Origin: Ferruginibacter albus
GTDB taxonomy: Bacteria; Bacteroidota; Bacteroidia; Chitinophagales; Chitinophagaceae
DNA length: 64,000 bases
Reading direction: 5' to 3'
Assembly: GCF_020042285.1 (NCBI RefSeq)
Contig: NZ_CP083388.1
Location: 3,684,001-3,748,000 of the forward strand
Of the stretch, positions 62,691 through 64,000 are shown in pieces (position 1 is the first letter of the stretch; each line of letters starts with the position of its first letter). Made by a program: the position numbers and the translations under genes. Under the pieces are notes generated by a model. The model was given only the letters and a program-made list of their open reading frames with translations. It was not told the DNA's origin and did not search any database.

Positions 62691-63374
62691 ATGAATAGAC
62701 AGGAAATATTAAAATTCATTGTTGACAATAATGACAATGAGCATTTATTGGACTATTACAATAAGACCTATGACAAGCTAAAAGAAATTAACAAGCGTAT
62801 TGACAAATTAACCGCTTACTTAATTATCGTAGTATTCGTTTTTTTGATTACTTCTAAATCAAGCATACAATCTTTTCAAGTAGGACCAATTTCAATTAAT
62901 GACATAACTATTATTGTCAAACTATTGCCAATACTTTTTTCATATCTGCTGACAGACTTAGTAGTTTCTTCAAGTCATAAGGGCGAACTATTTATGACTG
63001 TAAAATTGATTTCAATGTCACTTTACAAACAAGACATAAACTACAAAGACTTAGACAATCATAAACATAATTTAATCACTCGTCTCGTCATGCCATTTTC
63101 ATATTCAATGGAATTATCAAAACTAAACTCAGATAAAGTTTCAGTGATTCAAGCATTGTTTGGCTTCATCATAATATTACCAGTTCTTTCATTAATTTTT
63201 TTGCCATTTTATTTTGAGTTTTATATGCTTAGAGACATTTACCATAATTACATGACAGACAACTTAGGTAAGATTTCGTTCTATCTTTCAATATGGATAA
63301 CGCTGTTGATGTTATATTATTTAATCAGTACAGCTATCCGAAATTTTAAAGACCAAAAAACAGAAATGCAATAA
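62691..63374 (+). CDS. Cassette gene: membrane protein
   Basis: 227 residues. A charged helical N-terminus (1-40), then about four membrane helices (L-I-I-V-V-F-V-F-L-I, L-L-P-I-L-F-S-Y-L-L, F-G-F-I-I-I-L-P-V-L-S-L-I-F-L-P, I-W-I-T-L-L-M-L-Y-Y-L-I). No family recognised. It begins 48 bp after the core and ends 4 bp before the next site. Confidence 0.65.
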   Translation: MNRQEILKFIVDNNDNEHLLDYYNKTYDKLKEINKRIDKLTAYLIIVVFVFLITSKSSIQSFQVGPISINDITIIVKLLPILFSYLLTDLVVSSSHKGELFMTVKLISMSLYKQDINYKDLDNHKHNLITRLVMPFSYSMELSKLNSDKVSVIQALFGFIIILPVLSLIFLPFYFEFYMLRDIYHNYMTDNLGKISFYLSIWITLLMLYYLISTAIRNFKDQKTEMQ

Positions 63375-63377
63375 AAC

Positions 63378-63578
63378 AGCCGCTAACATAGGGTTTGCTG
63401 CAAGTATGGCTGACGAATAAATCCTCATCGTTCCGTTCGCTATTCGGCTTCGGTTCGGGCTGGACGAATAAAACTCAACTTTAGTTCTTAACTTCAACAA
63501 CAGAATAAAACCGGGCAGCGGTTCGGGCAGACGGAATGCTATTTCCACACCTGCAGCAAGCCCTTGCCGTTAGCGGCT
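63378..63578 (+). repeat. attC-like site 4
   Basis: Starts AGCCGCTAAC (complement of this cassette's GTTAGCGGCT at 62643), ends TGCAGCAAGCCC-TTGCC-GTTAGCGGCT. The outer ~60 nt match the other copies; the middle is replaced by unrelated sequence, as expected for the variable terminal structure of attC. Confidence 0.75.
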
Positions 63579-63631
63579 ATTATTGACGCCCCTAATTTTA
63601 CAGACACTTTTATTTAATACTTACTTCCATA

Positions 63632-64000
63632 ATGTTGACAAATAATATCAGAGAGCATTATCAAATTAAATCTATAAAACCTGGCTGGAAAGAGTTTGAA
63701 TTAAAAAATGGGTATGGAAGCAAGGTTCTTATTGACAAAAAAAATGTTTTGCAAAAGTTCATTATGGACAATTCCGATAAGGACAGCATTTCATACAGAG
63801 AAATAGATTACAATATTCAATTGACCAGTGACTTCAAAATAATTGGCAAAACAGGTAAATCAAAAGGGCTCTCTTATTCTGTATTAGAAAAAATAAAACC
63901 AGCAAATAAATATTTCAGTGTTTCTTCAAATAGTGTTGACTTATACAATTTTGACAATAACATTAATATTTTATTTGACTACAATCTCACGTTGAAAACA
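63632..64000 (+). CDS. Cassette gene, 3' end outside window
   Basis: Open from an ATG at 63632 to the edge (123 codons). The product starts M-L-T-N-N-I-R-E-H-Y-Q-I-K and is soluble, Lys/Asp/Asn-rich, with strand-like pattern. Not recognised. It starts 63 bp after the core of attC-like site 4; the cassette model predicts that its own repeat will begin AGCCGCTAAC. Confidence 0.6.
   Translation, partial: MLTNNIREHYQIKSIKPGWKEFELKNGYGSKVLIDKKNVLQKFIMDNSDKDSISYREIDYNIQLTSDFKIIGKTGKSKGLSYSVLEKIKPANKYFSVSSNSVDLYNFDNNINILFDYNLTLKT

Larger units (their letters stand above)
59720..64000 (+). mobile_element. Integron-type gene-cassette array (no integrase in window), right end open
   Basis: Six small unrelated plus-strand genes or fragments are separated by attC-like repeats of ~200 nt (60060, 61686, 62452, 63378) and one truncated copy (60694). 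Repeat ends are conserved while the middle varies. The bases after each GTT at a repeat end are complementary to those at the start of that cassette's own repeat: GTTGGCGGT/ACCGCCAAC, GTTGTGCGT/ACGCACAAC and GTTAGCGGCT/AGCCGCTAAC. Cassette genes are rich in GAC and lack operon features. No intI or attI seen: a CALIN or the middle of a larger array. Confidence 0.75.

Noticed and set aside
59700-64000. CRISPR array
   Set aside because: Repeats are ~200 nt, few, and separated by whole genes; no short regular spacers and no cas genes.

Overview
The window looks like a chromosomal segment of an A+T-rich Bacteroidota, most likely of the Chitinophagaceae/Chitinophagales type. The pointers are a SusC/SusD pair, a DUF4834 protein, Bacteroidota-style promoters (TTTG-N19-TAnnTTTG is exact before rimP and purF-like), near absence of Shine-Dalgarno sequences, small lipoproteins and secreted beta-barrels. 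This placement is inference from gene content; no rRNA is present.

Layout. 1-12.1 kb: a secreted repeat protein cut by the left edge, two small unknown genes, tRNA-Asn, a Rieske protein, hflX, a SurA-like chaperone, the rimP-nusA-infB operon (minus strand, strong leader hairpin before rimP), DUF4834, a HAD hydrolase, an FkbM methyltransferase and tRNA-Cys. 12.1-24.6 kb: a tight eight-gene minus-strand operon for sulfate esters: an untracked 30-codon leader ORF ending Cys-Cys-Cys-stop, susC, susD, sulfatase, a 40-residue membrane peptide, a sterol-desaturase-type oxygenase, a sulfatase fused to rhodanese-like and thioredoxin domains, and a formylglycine-generating enzyme (FGE) that would activate both sulfatases. 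The Cys3 leader plus mutually exclusive RNA hairpins suggest cysteine-sensing control of sulfur scavenging.

24.8-43.7 kb is mostly housekeeping: tRNA-Met(CAT), PurF-like amidotransferase, SixA-like phosphatase, a MurG-like glycosyltransferase, msrB, adk, an enoyl-CoA hydratase family enzyme, carbonic anhydrase next to a SulP transporter, a fatty-acid hydroxylase, TIGR02757, a Cys/Met-metabolism PLP enzyme, asnB, a TPR protein and an ECF sigma factor with its membrane partner. 44.2-48.5 kb is an unusual plus-strand cluster: a SET-domain protein, an ATP-grasp ligase, an ATP-grasp-SET fusion and an ABC-transporter membrane domain without ATPase. 48.5-58.2 kb: secreted beta-helix protein, DUF72, cupin, mnmG with two parS-like sites, ybeY, FeoA, nadD, chrA and a 2OG-Fe(II) oxygenase.

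58.4-64 kb is accessory. A 13-unit, 21-bp tandem repeat precedes a protein with a carboxypeptidase-regulatory-like domain. It is followed by what reads as an integron gene-cassette array: unrelated small plus-strand genes separated by ~200-nt repeats whose conserved ends behave like attC sites. In three consecutive cassettes the first 9-10 bases are the exact reverse complement of the first 9-10 bases of that cassette's own repeat, as the cassette excision model requires. No integrase gene lies in the window, and the array runs off the right edge.
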